DNA of 64,000 bases from Bryopsis sp. KO-2023 (Eukaryota > Chlorophyta > Ulvophyceae > Bryopsidales > Bryopsidaceae), in NCBI GenBank assembly GCA_030272585.1, contig BSYQ01000012.1:1674001-1738000 (forward strand), read 5' to 3'. The translations under genes and the position numbers were made by a program. Below the pieces are notes generated by a model that ran no database searches, was not told the DNA's origin, and saw only the letters and a list, made by a program, of their open reading frames with translations. Each line of letters begins with the position of its first letter. The first letter of the stretch is position 1. Positions 23,413 to 36,800 of the stretch are shown here, one piece after another.

Positions 23413-23877
23413 CAGAGATAGGACTTGGGCCAAATTTTTGGTCCGACTCCGGTCCGGTCCGGTTACGGTCGGGTTACGGTCACCGTACTACGGCCGTAAC
23501 TCCGTACCGTAACCGGAGTAATATGTTGTTTTTACGGTACGGAACAGGTACGGTATAACTACGGTAGGCCCTAAATCACCGTGAAGTAGCGTGGTTCAGT
23601 GCTAAAGCGTTAGGCTGCAGTCAGTAGGGTCGCGGGTTCGAATCCCCCTGGGTTCCTTTGGAATCGCGGGACCCTGCGAGGGTCACTTTCTACGGTTTAC
23701 GGTTGTTACGGCCGTTACGGTCGTTACGGTCCGGTACGGAGCGGTACGGAGTGGTACGGTGCTACGGTTACGGCCGTAAAAGTACGATTTTCTGACGAAA
23801 ATTGTACTCCGGTTACGGTCCGGTTACGGTGGTTACGGTCCGGTTACGGTGACCGTAACCGTAAAGTCCTATCTCTG
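23413..23877 (+). mobile_element. hAT-like MITE, GGTTACGG family, copy 1, with tRNA-like core
   Basis: The element is 465 bp with terminal inverted repeat CAGAGATAGGACTT and 8-bp target duplication TTCCATAT on both sides (23405-23412, 23878-23885). The flanks are filled with GGTTACGG/CCGTAACC motifs, mostly arranged as inverted repeats. The centre (about 23585-23657) is tRNA-like: an A-box-like TAGCGTGGTTCAGTGCTAAAGC stretch, CTGCAGT where an anticodon loop would be (GCA), and an exact B box GGTTCGAATCC. The acceptor ends do not pair, so it is not a working tRNA. A second, almost identical copy of the same length is at 51664-52128 in the other orientation. An 8-bp TSD and CAG... ends fit the hAT superfamily. 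Confidence 0.85.
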
Positions 23878-23885
23878 TTCCATAT

Positions 23886-25211
23886 GAATGTTCATATGGA
23901 AGTATTCAAATAGAGGATTCGAATCCTCTATTTGCTCAATGGGAAACGGAACAAGAGATTCCGCTGCTGCCTTCAGAAGTTTTCAATACGAGCAAGCAAG
24001 AGGCCAGAGAAAAAAAGAAAGAACAAGAGAAAGTTACAGGGAATTTTTTTCTTGGAAAATTTTCACAAACCCCAACACAAGTTCCATCCAGCAACACGTT
24101 TTTCCACTGCTCCGAACCAAAGTCGGCGGAAATATGTCCTCATCATTCCTGACATCATTTTTTAGAACAGTTCACCAACATCAATACGTGTTTTTAATTT
24201 CAACACAACGGTTCATTCCCCATACCCTCCCAAACCCGATTGTTTCAACTGAAAAACTTCGATTGATCCGTTTCGAGGTCTCGTGCCCCAAAAAAAAAGA
24301 AACATAAAGTTGAACACATGCGATAATACACGCAAGAAAGCTTTTCGAACGAAAACTAAACTTATCACCATCCCCTGGAAACACAAGCAGTTCTTTTTAA
24401 ACCAAAAACGAGTAGGTTGGTATGTGATATGACTGACTGAGGTTATGTCAGACAGAACGGTTACATGTCGTGATTTAAGGAACAAACAAACATCAATTAC
24501 ATTGTGATTTAAGGAACAAGAACGGTTGTAAAATTATTATCACGCCTGATTGTGCCAACGAGTGTGGGATCTTGTTTGGCCATAACAGTATGGTTGTACG
24601 ATGGAGCTGATGCGTATATTTTCTGTTGCGTTCGGCTGAGTCAATTAAAAAAAAAAAACCCGGGAAAGTCGGGTTCGCCGTGGTCTGAATTGGGAGGCTG
24701 GGTTTGGATGAGTGTATGGTTTACATGAGGTTGGCAGGACGAAACATAACAAACAGGAGAAAACTGTTGTGATTGAAGCGACAGGACAAAAAAAACACTA
24801 TTTGGTGTTTTCTGCAAGCTCCAACGAATTTAAAACCCAATCCTCCACCACAGGAAAAGCCGTTCCTCCGATACGCACACTGGCCATCAGTCTGAAATAG
24901 GAACTCAATAGGAACCAAACAAACTCAATATTACATTGACTGATTGTTCTCCAATCACTGGAGAGTTCCATAACAATTCAAAAATGGGTACCGTTTGGGC
25001 AAAATCAAAATCAAATCAAAACAGTCCTCTCTGGACACAGTTCAAACAAAATAAGTAAAAATAATCCTAAGCCATGCCAGGCACGATCCGTCTGGTATTG
25101 ATTAATTGATTGATTGATTGATCGATCCGGCATGACTTCGGAATGAAATATAAAACGCATGCAGTACAAAATTCATCTTGACCATGAAAAAAGCATCCAA
25201 ACCATAAGTGA
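23886..25211. other. Intergenic, including the 3' flank of the A2M-like gene
   Basis: There is an ORF of 139 codons (23888-24307, plus) without recognisable motif. Around 25098-25128 a (TTGA)n-like run with partial palindromes. I see no RNA gene. Confidence 0.4.
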
Positions 25212-27931
25212 TCAAACTATCTCCAGTTTGCCACAATCCTCCTCCCCCATGAACCCGTCAAAACACAGGCAGACGCCGCGATCCAAATCACAAGTGCCAT
25301 TGCCGCTGCAGTCGTTCGGACAGCTTTTGGGGGTTTTTGGTGGTGCGTCCTCCACAACCACACAGCTTTCACCCGAACAAATTTCCAACTCACCGCCAGG
25401 ACTCAGGCCCATCACTTCGGGCTGCTCGTTCACAAACGCCTTCACGGGCGGCAAAGTGAACGTCCCCGCCGTGGCGGCGACCGCTCGAATCCTGACACTG
25501 TGCGTGCCGGCATTCACGCTGTTGTATCTGAAGGTCACGACCGACGGCTCCGTCTCCTACAAAACATTAGCTTTTTGAGTTGAATGCGATTTGATCCGAT
25601 GAGAACAACGAAAAACGGTTGAAAGAAACTTGACTTTCGCACCTGATCAGGGCAAGTGAAGAAGAAACGCGGGACTGGGCATGTGTTCCCAGATCCAACG
25701 ATATTTGGATCCAGGGGTTCCAGTCCGGCGGGCATCAACACCCTCACTGTGGTGGGGCCCAGCCTGTCTGGCGTGGTGAACTCCACAGAGACCTCCACCA
25801 CCGAAGCCACGGGGATGGTTTTCAGGGACACCTTGTTTTCGGAGTCTGCGATGGATATGGAGCGTTGAACAAAAATGCCCCTGTAGCTTGAGAAAGGTAG
25901 GATTTCGGCAGGCACAAATGTCAGCGCCGCCGCCAGCGTAACTTTGCCGATGCCATCCGCACGGAACTCGAGTGGCTCAGGGGGAGAGACTAGTGCTTCC
26001 CATGGGGTGCTGGAGGACGCCACTGGGTTTGCGTTTCCACTAAACTGAACCTGAGCACACAAACAACATCGATGTACTCGTCAAAACAACATACCAGGGG
26101 AAAAAACAATTCATGCAAGCAAAACACAGTGAAACACCGCAACGAAGATACTCACATCTAGCAAGTTTGTTTCCCCACTCTTGACCTCCACTTTGAGGTC
26201 CGGCTGATCGCTACCTCGGTCCAAATCGTAATTCCTCAAGGCGACCATCGCCACAGCCTTGTCGAAGTTCGAAAACACGCGGTAGCCATACTGGCTTACG
26301 GGAGGGCTGCCGATGTAGTTGGCAAGCTTTCCCAGTAACTGATTCTCCACTTTGGCTTTGAGCATCACCATCAGCGCCAGGGAGTTGGCGATATTCGACG
26401 CCGGATTGGAGGAGCCCTCGGATTGTGCAATATACGCAGTCCTTCCAGTCACTCTGAAATTGGATGTCCAAGATTTTATCGCTTTCTGGATGTCTGGGTG
26501 ATTTTCCCCTCCATCCATCGAAATGCGGGTCAGGATGTAGTATGTCTGACTCTCGACGTCCATCGAATCGAACTCTTTCGACAGTCTATCCATAGACAGG
26601 TCTTCCACGATTTGTTTGCTGGTCCTCTCTGGCGGAACCCAGTTCCCACCCAAAGCAGCCCTGAGGTCAACAGAAACATATGCACAGTTACCAGCGAGAA
26701 AGACAGCAGGAGGATGTTGTTCCCTGAACTTTTTCCACAAATCTAATCTCCATGACTGCACTGCTTTCGGTTTTTTCCCTTACCGTGCAAGAGCAACACT
26801 TTGAGGGGGAATGATCCGGTAATATCTTCTGCTGGATTTCGCCTCACTGAGAAGGGCAGCTTCCAAGGAAAAAATCCAATCCACGTTCAACTCCTTCATA
26901 GAAGGAATTCTCTTTCTCGCCAGCTTTTGCAAGCAAGAAACCATAAGAAAACATCCCACACAAAAGTGATTTTCTTCTTTTCTTTCGTGAAAGAAAAGTT
27001 TCTTTCGATGTTCGTTCCACATTGAGGCACATTGGCTGGTTCATGTATTATTAATCCAAAAAAAAAAAAGAAAAAACATTTGACAAAGCAACACACTCCT
27101 TACCTCTTTTTCAAAAGTGTCCGATTCATGCTTCAACAAACGCAGCAGAAACACCCCTAGTGCATTTATGGTCAGCGATGGCTGTTTGGGAAATCTACGG
27201 TAGTTACAGTTCAAAACGTAGTCCAGGCCAATCTCATCCCAGGTCATTTCGTTCAAGGACTCGACAGCACTGGTGAAATTTGACTGGATGCCACTGATGA
27301 CCTCCAGAGTATGTCTATCCAGGCTGGCTGGATCCAGGTCCAACACCTTGTAAGTCTCTGTTACGAAAGGGATGGCCATCAATGCCAAAGCAAAGGTTGC
27401 ATCGATGGGGCACTTGTGGCTGTTGAAACAGAAGGGGGAAAGTTTGATTCAGAAAACCGAAATCAGGACAAAAAAGAAACCTGAGGAATAGTGGCTGCTC
27501 GAGAGAATCATTCTATTGAGAAGTAATGAAGAAGAATCAATTGAACCATAAAAAAAAGGAGGGTGGGGGGGAGTGGTGTTCCATCCCCACGCCCTTGATT
27601 CTCCAATGAACCTAACTATCAAGAAAAAAAACGCTTTCTTTGCAATGAAAAGACAAGAGGTCCTCAGAGTTATCATGAAAATCCTACTCTGGATTTGATT
27701 CGTAAATCTGTTCGGCCATGGAGAGGACAGCTGGCAGGCGCCCCACTCCAGCTTGAATGGCGATTGCTCCACTTCCGGGAACAGCTTGGGGCAGCTGCAA
27801 CCCCTCTTGCCACTGGCTGCTGGAATTTCCATCAATGGCAAAAGAAGTAGCGACAGTCACCGCCTCTTGCAACCCCTCCACCGGAAAGTTTATCACCAAG
27901 GCATCACTGGCACCTTGGCTTCCAAATAATT
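25212..27931 (-). CDS. A2M-like gene, helical toroid, C-terminal beta domain and EGF-like tail
   Basis: Exons 27931-27688, 27419-27104, 26923-26784, 26660-26156, 26050-25643 and 25556-25212 (stop TGA). The toroid shows FVTETYKVLDLDPASLDRHT, SQTYYILTRISMDGGENHPD and NIANSLALMVMLKAKVENQL. The next domain has FRADGIGKVTLAAALTFVPA and TPDRLGPTTVRVLMPAGLEP. The last exon encodes a Fn3/beta-like segment, then KSCPNDCSGNGTCDLDRGVC and LCFDGFMGEEDC, a six-cysteine EGF-like module, ending GKLEIV. No GCxEQ is present. The paralogous copy at 5250-7510 shares five of these exons. Confidence 0.85.
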
Positions 27932-30741
27932 CTTCCAAAAAAAAAACAAAACGTCAAAAAGTTAGCACACAGCTGAGGAATAATCGTGCAACAAAAGTCA
28001 ATTTGGGTTGGCATTGCACAGTTCCATTGTCACTTTATTAGAACTGTTATTTCAATTTTTTCTTTTTCGTGTGTGTGTGTGGGGGGGGGGGAGGGGTTGT
28101 AGAACATCTGAGTCTGACTTGTGGATTCAAGGAAGTTTCACATACTAGCAGTGATCTTGAATTTTGCTTCCCCCATTTTCTTGGCTTTGAACTGATAAAG
28201 CCAAGGAAACTGGAATCCGACTTCCTCCGTGCCATCTTCCCCCGGTATAATGATCCTTCTGTGTCCTACGATCTCTAAGGATGCCCACTCTAGCAGCTCG
28301 ATGGTAAGCGAATAATTAGCTTGTGATGGGTTGGTCCCAGAAACGGTGACCACTGCCCCCGCCTCAAATTCATCCCCCACTCGGGCAAATCTGGGTGCCG
28401 ATGGTGTCAGCGAAATTGCCCGCCTCACGATAAGCTCTCTTTCCACGCTGCCATACTTTTCATTCGCTGCAACAACGGGAGGTTGGAGAAAAAATCCACT
28501 AAGCCATCTCCACCATCGATAAAAGTATGAAACATTCGAAAAACAAGGCGAGGTAGTGAACTGTGTGAAAACAACACAAGATCCAAGCTTGATTTTCTGA
28601 TGTAGGAAAACGAAAATAGGAGTGGTGGTTGGAAGTGTACCCCACGCCCCCCACCCACCAGTTGCGACATAAGCTCTGATGTTGAACGTCCCAAGGTTAT
28701 CGGGTGCCGTGAAATCGACGGTGGCGATCCCACCCTCCGCAATCACAGTTTCAAACAGCGCCGTCGACACAAAGTCCTCCAAAACTCGAACGCTGGCTGA
28801 AGCTGAAGGTGAGGGGAGGCGGCGTGGTCCAGTGGAGACTCTTGAAGTTGAATGGTGTCTATGAGAACCAGCATGAGGAGCAAAACCAACAGCACCACCA
28901 CCACGACCCCAACCACGACCACCACGACCAACACCACCACCACCACCACTACCAAATAACTGCAACTGCATTCACAGACCCGGTGAAGGTATATTTGTTT
29001 ATTTCTTTACTTTTTATTTTTTTATTTTATTTTTATTTTATTTACTTCTTTTATACTTAAGTATATATTTGTTTTTCGAAGATGGGAACCATTAGTTGAA
29101 AGCATTTTGTGTTTTCTCCAGAGTGGACACTATCATTCATTATAACAAAAATATAATGAACAGTTAGTTTTTTTTTTTCGAACTATTTTTTCTGCCCATG
29201 TCCTTTTTCTTCCACGAAACCTCATCGCCACCACCCCCTCCTTTATTCTAGTGCATGTAAATCGAACCGAAAAGAAAAGCATCCTGGAGCAGATTTTTTT
29301 TCATTTTCGTTCTGCTTTTGCATTTTTTGGGGGGGAGGGGCTGCAGGGAAACTGAAACTATGCATGGTTCAAACAAGAAAGTACTTGCTTTTCATGCTTT
29401 CTATTGTTTGGGAGCAAAAAAAGAAGAAATGAACCTACTATTTCATTGGTTTTGTCTGTTTTCTGAAAATAGATAGCTGTGTTCATATTTACAGTCGAGG
29501 TCAGAACTCACGTAGGTCTTTTGATGCACTGTCACATATGTGCTCATCATGTTCACATATTCTTCCTTCGTTTGATCCACGTTTAAGCCATCAAGCTGAT
29601 TCGGAAAAAAAGAAAAACAAAACCTTCTTTTAAAAAAAAAAAAAAAAAAAAGACTGATTTAAGTGTAATTTAACACACTTTGGAAACAAAAATAAGCAAA
29701 CAAAAAAAAAGCCTCTTTTTATAGAAACCGACACAAAGAAAATGAAAAATTAAAATTCGGCACAGCGAAAGTACAGAACTTGGGGGAAAGAATAAACCGA
29801 CAAAAAAAATAAATAAAAAATCGAGAAGTATTGCTGACCAGGACGGATGGCTGGAACCATGGATCCATTTCCTGTTTTTTCTTGAAGTCGTGGATCAAGG
29901 TTTCGATCGCCTTTGGTGACACCAGGTCGGCCCCCGAATTCGAAAATCCAACGTCAAACTTAGCATCAAGCTCCAGATCCTTCGCCACATCCTTGAGGGC
30001 ATAGGGCAGACTCTCGAGAATGGCTTTGTCCACAGCAATCACTGTAACTTCGGCCTCGTCGACTTCTGGATCGGCGATATTCACTTGGATGGTTGTTTTT
30101 TCCCCAGGGGGAATCACAAAGTCTTTGGATGCATCCTCTTTAACATCTGGAAACGAGATCTCCACATCCAGGGGCAAATCCTGCAGCAATATTAATCCAC
30201 ACGAAATTTTCACTAAAAAAATGACCAATTATTATCGACAAAGCCAGTTTGATTTGCTGCACGTATTCAATCCCCCCCAAAAAAGCTAAAATAAAATTAA
30301 GAAATTATAAACTAATATTAAAAAATTAAAAACCAATAAAAATAAATTAAAATAAAAATAAAAATAGAAATTAAGAATTGATATCCACGCATTGATGATT
30401 AGAGAAAATGTCTCATATCAAGCCATTTGAGGGATACATCACTCAATTTTGACCTCATTTTCACACAGCATGATTTTCCCCCAAAAAAACACTTCCCCCA
30501 AAATTTTTACCCCCCCCCCAACAGACCTTTGTCATGACAATTTCGTAGGTGAGCTTAGTTGAATGGGGCATTGCCAGATCGAACATATTCGAAACAGGGA
30601 CTCCCTTGGGATTGAGAGCGGTGTCCTCCGTCTGTCTGGGGACCATCACGCCCACACTCAGCCTGCAGGCCCTTTCGCAATTTTCCCCCAGATCGATCGA
30701 GAATTCATGCAAACTGATGTCCTTGATGGGCATAACCTGCA

Positions 30742-30807
<66 letters not shown>

Positions 30808-33800
30808 GTGCTTAAGAGCCCACAATTTTTATTTTTTCTTTCCACTATTTATATATTTCCAGCGAGTTTTGACTTTTGGGGGAATAAATTTTACCACTGG
30901 AGCAGTGCCCAGTTTCATGTGATGATTGAAAAAAAAAGATATAGAGAGTAGTGTTAGCAAAATAAACAATTTTCACCAATTAGTCATCAAATTTTCGTAT
31001 TTTCAATCCATACCATTTGATCGATCCCAGAAGTACTCCCCCAAATCACGAGAGCCTGTGCGTTTCTGTAAGGATTTTCGATCCCGAATTTCAATCGATC
31101 TCCGACTTTGTGGGGCCCCTCTGTCAGACTCACAAGGCCAATTGGAAGATGGGAATTGAGTCTGCATAAGAACAAGAAAAAAAAAATTAGAGGAATCTAT
31201 TCTATTTGCAAGTGATATGATTTTGATTCAAAAGTTAAACGTTTGCCACCCAACACCTTCCAGAGAGGGATAGATCCATAGCAATATCAGAGGGACCTTG
31301 TTGCAATTCTAAGAAGAAAAAAAACGTCGATGTGGCAGACCTGGGGGAGGGGGGGGGGGCTTAGGAATTGGAAAGGGCTCTGTCGATCGTGTGCAGTTTT
31401 TTCTAGGTCCAAACTCTTCCTATGCATTTCTGTGAAGTTTTTTTTGACCTCCCAACTTTTTTCCCGTGCTTTAGTTTTTTTTCTAATGAAAAAAGACTTG
31501 GCATTACTTACTTGCCCCATTTTTTAGCTGTTTTTCCAAGGATGGTGACCCTACAGAGCTGCTCTCCAGAATCGGTGTCAATTACGACGCACGCCTCCAA
31601 GGCAAAATAGCCCAAATCAGGGATCGAAAACCGACAGTCATAACCTTCTGAATCTGGGGAGAAAAAAAATTGAAAAAATAAAAAATAAAACATAATTCGC
31701 TCACACCATTTTTTTTTTTTTTTTTTAATCCAAGTTTCATCCATGTCATGATTTTCACGATTTTTTTTTTGTTTCTTTTTTAATCGGTTAAAAAAAACAA
31801 CACATCGAAAAAATATATTCTGTTCTATCAGATCCACTGTGGGTCCCCCCCCTCTTTGAATGATGATCAGAGTAACGCGTTATTTGACAAAAAAAAAAGA
31901 AAGAAGGATTTGAGGTTCTGTATTCTTGTCGGATAAATTAAAAAAAAGACCAAGAAAGAAAAAAATACCGAGAATAGCAGGGTTTGGTACGTAGGGGTTT
32001 TTATTTATTTTTATTTTTTTTATTTTGGAAAACTCACTTGTTTCGATTTTGCAAGAATCCACGATGGGTCCGTCCAACGGTTGGGAAGCCATGATTGGAT
32101 TTCTTTTGACATCCTCGTCAGGGCTGGAAAATTTTTTGAGGTTCAAAACCACTGTTCTTTTTTCGACAGAGTTGTTTTGAAGGTCGGAAAGACGCAGTTT
32201 CGCGCCAAATTCTTGACCGGGGAAATTGGTTCCGACAGTCCGATCGATGTTAATAATCAAATCGGCTTTTCTTAACCTGGAAAAATGCAGCATTCAGTAA
32301 ATAAATTAATTAAATTAATGAATAAATAAATAAATCCAGGTGATAATTGTAAGAAAAACAACGTATAGATGAGAACACCATGCGTGTTTTTTTTAAAGGA
32401 TAAGGAAGGGGGGGGCTGGTTGTCTTGATTGAAAAAAAAAAAAAGTCCTAAGTTAAAAAATACTTTTAACAATTGTTTGGATGTTGGATGACGAAATTAA
32501 TGCACATAATGAAAAAAGCACAGAACAAAACAATCACAGAAGTCAACCTGTACAAAAAACTCTGCGAAAGACACAAATAGCCTGAAAATTTCTAAATTAT
32601 CCACACATGGAAAGATAATTGATTCATAAACAAAACACACACACACACAGGTGATATTATTATTAAAAATAAATAAATAAATATATATAAATATTTATTC
32701 ATTTTTTTTTATTATAATTATTATTTTTCTTTAAATCAACAAATACAAACAATAAAACACATCCACACACTCACAGGACTGACGCGCTTCTTTCGAGGAG
32801 CTCTCTGGTGGGTCCCACCCAAGAAACCTCAATTTTTAGACTTTCGTCTGTGGGAGGCGTTTTTTCCAGCGAACCCAGATCAATTTCCGCCGAAACTTTT
32901 CCCAAAGAATCCGTGATGACCTCTACCTCTTTTTTCAACTCTGTACCGTCAGGGGCACCACCTGAGTGTGGAAAGAGAGGAAATTTGAAAAAAAAGGGAA
33001 ATTACCATCGATATATTCTGAAAGTTCCAGAGGTTTGGAACAAAAACAAAAGGGAGTAGAGGAGCCTCTGTTTGAAAACCAGAAAACGACAGACAGACAA
33101 AAACAAAACAAAACAAAACAAATGCAATCCTACCAAGATTTAGGATTGTCAAATCTTCGATCTTAGGTTTATGGGGGTTTATTTTTTTTATACTTTATTT
33201 TATTATTTTTTTCTCCACTTGAAAGTCGATATCTAGCTCCAAATTTTTCAGTCCAATCCTAAATAGATTCCAAAATTTCACTTCATCTGCTCCGTATGTT
33301 TTTCTTTGTTTAGCTAGCTTTGCTTTTCCATACTATGGATTTCATTTTAAGATTTTTCACGAGCTGAAAACAAAAAAAGGGTGTGGCGAAACTTACAGAT
33401 CATTTTTTTCTTTGTTTTTTTTCGAAACCACCGAAAGAAGAGAGCATGTTTTATTTATTACCTGAGATAGACCACTTGAGTGCAATTTTTGCATCCCCAA
33501 CAGCAGCTCCGATAAAACTCTCAGCTGTGATTTTAATTTCCACCTTCGAATCAGGTTTGGCCTGAAAAAAATTCAAACACCCAAACAAAAAGGCGGTTTC
33601 AAAACAAAACAAAACAAGCAAATGGTGAAACGCCATCTGGCATATGTGGATCTATCTCATTTTTAATACGGATCAATTGATAAACAAGCAAAACATTTTT
33701 CAAGGAGAAAAAAAAACGTATCAAAGTCACTCAGCAATTCACCCACAATTCTCAGCTTAAAAAAAAACAACATAAAAGTAAAAAATGGTGGGGACCTGTC

Positions 33801-36800
33801 CACCAAAACAAAAATAAATATATATATATATTGTATATTAGTTATCAAAAATTATATTGTATAATATATATATATATACAATATAATATCTATATTGTTG
33901 CAAGAGAAACACATCGTCATGAAACTTCACAAATATCTTAGCAGATGCACACCTACATTTTCAAAGCCGAAAAAAAAAAGACAAAAAACCAAATTTTCAG
34001 AGCGAGAAAAGGAAAAGAAAAACAAAAACTTACCCAGCGGGGAGCATCAACAGTCAGACCCACGGTGGGTGGCCTCGGATTCCCCACCACGAAATTGTCT
34101 GTAGCAATAAAGTCGTATGTTGAAAAGAGATGGATGTTGTGTCGTTTTGAAAGGGCATTTTTCGGCACAGGGACCTCCAGCTGAAAGCTCCCAAATTTTT
34201 TATCAAATTTAATGAAATGAAATTCCACGTCATAAGCATCAGGATCCAATTGAGGTTCAATGCTGATCCTTAATCCGTCGGTCGGAGTTGACCCTCTGAG
34301 AAAACCTGGGGTTTAAAAAAAAAAAAATGAATTTTGTATAAAAAAAAAAAAAAAAAAAAACGACTTGAAAATAATTTATCGATGAATATTTTCAACACCA
34401 GCAGCAACAAAGTAGAGAAAAAAATGCAAGAAAATACATGGCTAAAAAAAAAACAAAAAAAAACAACCAGCGGATCGATCCTTTTCTCCAGTCCCTCACC
34501 CCTTTTAGGTTTTCTGGTCAACAAATTTATTATGCTTGGATTATTATCAATATTAAACTAATACACGATCTGCATTGTCAAGAGAAAAAAAAACACACAC
34601 ACAGGTACGGCGAAGAAACACACCTCAATGAAATGATCTCTGTCGATATCCCCCCCCCCCCGTTAAAAAAACAAAAAACCCACAAAAGATACCATTTGAT
34701 GCATGTGGATATTTTCATGATTTTCATACCTTTAATGTGCAGGCTTTCTCCAGGTTTCACCAACTTTCTGTCCAAAATCAAAGAAGCCGAACTATCTTTG
34801 GAAAAAGAGTATCCTGTCAGGATGTTTCTGATGAACAAGGATTTTTTTCTATATTCCACGTGGGCATATTCAGCATGTTTTAGGCCATTCGAAAAAAAAC
34901 CTCTTCCTTCTGCATCTGTTCGAGTGCTGGGAACTGGCTTTCGGCCCTGGAGAAAAATTTTCAAAACACGAATCCTTGTTATCATCCTTCGTTTCATTTT
35001 TTTTAAATCAATATCATCAAAAAAAAAGAAAAAGAGAAAAAAAATCTCGCTCTATATGTATAGATTGTTTTTTTTTTGTATTTTTGAAAATGCATTTTCA
35101 TACTAAAGGGGAAAAAAGGGAGGGAGGGGGGGTTTGGGGGATTTTTTTTGAAAGACAACATTGAAATGCGCGAGCCAAGAGAAGGGAGGGGAGGAGCAGT
35201 AAAAAATAGGATTTGGAATTTTTCACTCCATAGCAGGGTTTTCCTTGCCCTGTTTTTTTTTTGTTTGGAACAGTATTTTCTCCTGAGTGCAATGTATTTT
35301 CGAAGTAAAAGTTTTTCTCAGGAAAAAACAGCGATTTTTTTCCCTCCCTTCCATGCTGAAATTTTCAAGGTTCTTTTTTTTTTTCCTTTTCGATTTTTTT
35401 CTGCCAGAGGAACTTCTTTTCTGAATTCATTACCCGGGAAATCGATTTTTTTTTTTAGTAATATGTAAGTTAGGCAAGGGTATGCAAAAAACAAAAAGAA
35501 GCAGCCAAAAGAAAAAAAAACTAAAACAGCAAGGCCTTACCCGAGAATCAAAAACTGAAACTTTGGCCCCTTGGACCGGTTTTCCAGTTTTCATGGAAGT
35601 CACCCACATAATGCTCTGGCCATTTTTGGATCCAAGGATGAGCGCTTGCATGTCAGACTCGTTTATCAGCATCCGTGTAGTGAAGAAGTAATCGTCTCGT
35701 CTAGAAAAAAAACATTTCAACATTTCAGCGGTACAAAAATGCACCATGAGAAATCATCTCAAGTTTCAATCGGGGAGATCTCCAAAATTTGCAAAAAAAT
35801 TTGCATGGTAAATAAAAAATATGATATAATAATATTGTTTCATCACTTGGGCATGAATGCGATAAGAATGTCACTTTTTTGTTTTTTTAATCGTTGGCAT
35901 TAGCAACAGCTGCACTCCAATTTCTAACTTACTCATTTTCGTTTTTCAAACGTCACAAACCCAGAAAATTGGCCATTACCCACGAGATTTTTTTTTTTCC
36001 ACTCAAGGCTCCTCAAAAACTGCCCATCCCCCCCCCCCCCACCTAGAAAAAAATAAATATTAAAATGAATAAATAAATGAATAAATAAAAATTGGATCAA
36101 CGAGTTCTCTTGTTTCTTTTTCATTTTTTTTTCACCTGCAATATTCAGCGGCGACCAACCCTGTTGGCTTTAAATATTTTTCAATATCAATCTCCGCCAC
36201 CTCTGTGGACCCTGGATTTTTTTGCTCCAATATCGCAGCTGCCGAATTGACAAAAAAAGAAAATTTGAGGAAAAAAAGAAGAGTCACAACATTGCAATAT
36301 TCCTCAACAAACTCCACAAAAAAATATCAACTTGGGGGGGGGGGGGGGATTGACTCAAATACCAAATGATCCATATCGAAGAACCGAAACTGGCCGGAAA
36401 CTTAAGTTGCAAGATTTTTTTACGGTGTTTTTTTCTTTTGTTTTCCCTTCCCTTTTTTCTTTTTTTTCGAACCCAGTTCAAAAAACGGAGTTCTACGTTT
36501 TGCATGTGTTTACTGTTTTTTTTTTTTTTTTCCTTACTTGGACTTCCGAGATCCTGGTCTAATCTCGATAAGCTGGAGGAATAAAGGGTGGATTGGAAAT
36601 CTCTGGTGATTGCCTTGATCTTTCTGAGTCAAAAACTGGGAATATGTTGATCGTATTTGTTTTCATATGCTGACAGGAGATTTTGGCTCTCGGATTTCCT
36701 TTGACAGCTGCAACAATCTTTCGCCCCCAATCCTCTCCGGCTTCGAAAATTGCATACCTGGCAAGAAACGAGCAAAATTGAAAAAAAACCAAAAAACATA

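Noticed and set aside
23585-23657. Functional tRNA-Cys(GCA)
   Set aside because: A and B boxes and a GCA in loop position are present, but the acceptor and anticodon stems do not pair.
23413-23877. Telomere-like or satellite repeat GGTTACGG
   Set aside because: It is bounded by inverted repeats and an 8-bp target duplication and recurs as a unit elsewhere, so it is a MITE.
28809-29060. Histidine-rich plus-strand ORF
   Set aside because: It is the opposite strand of the glycine-rich A2M exon; the minus frame joins to family-typical sequence.
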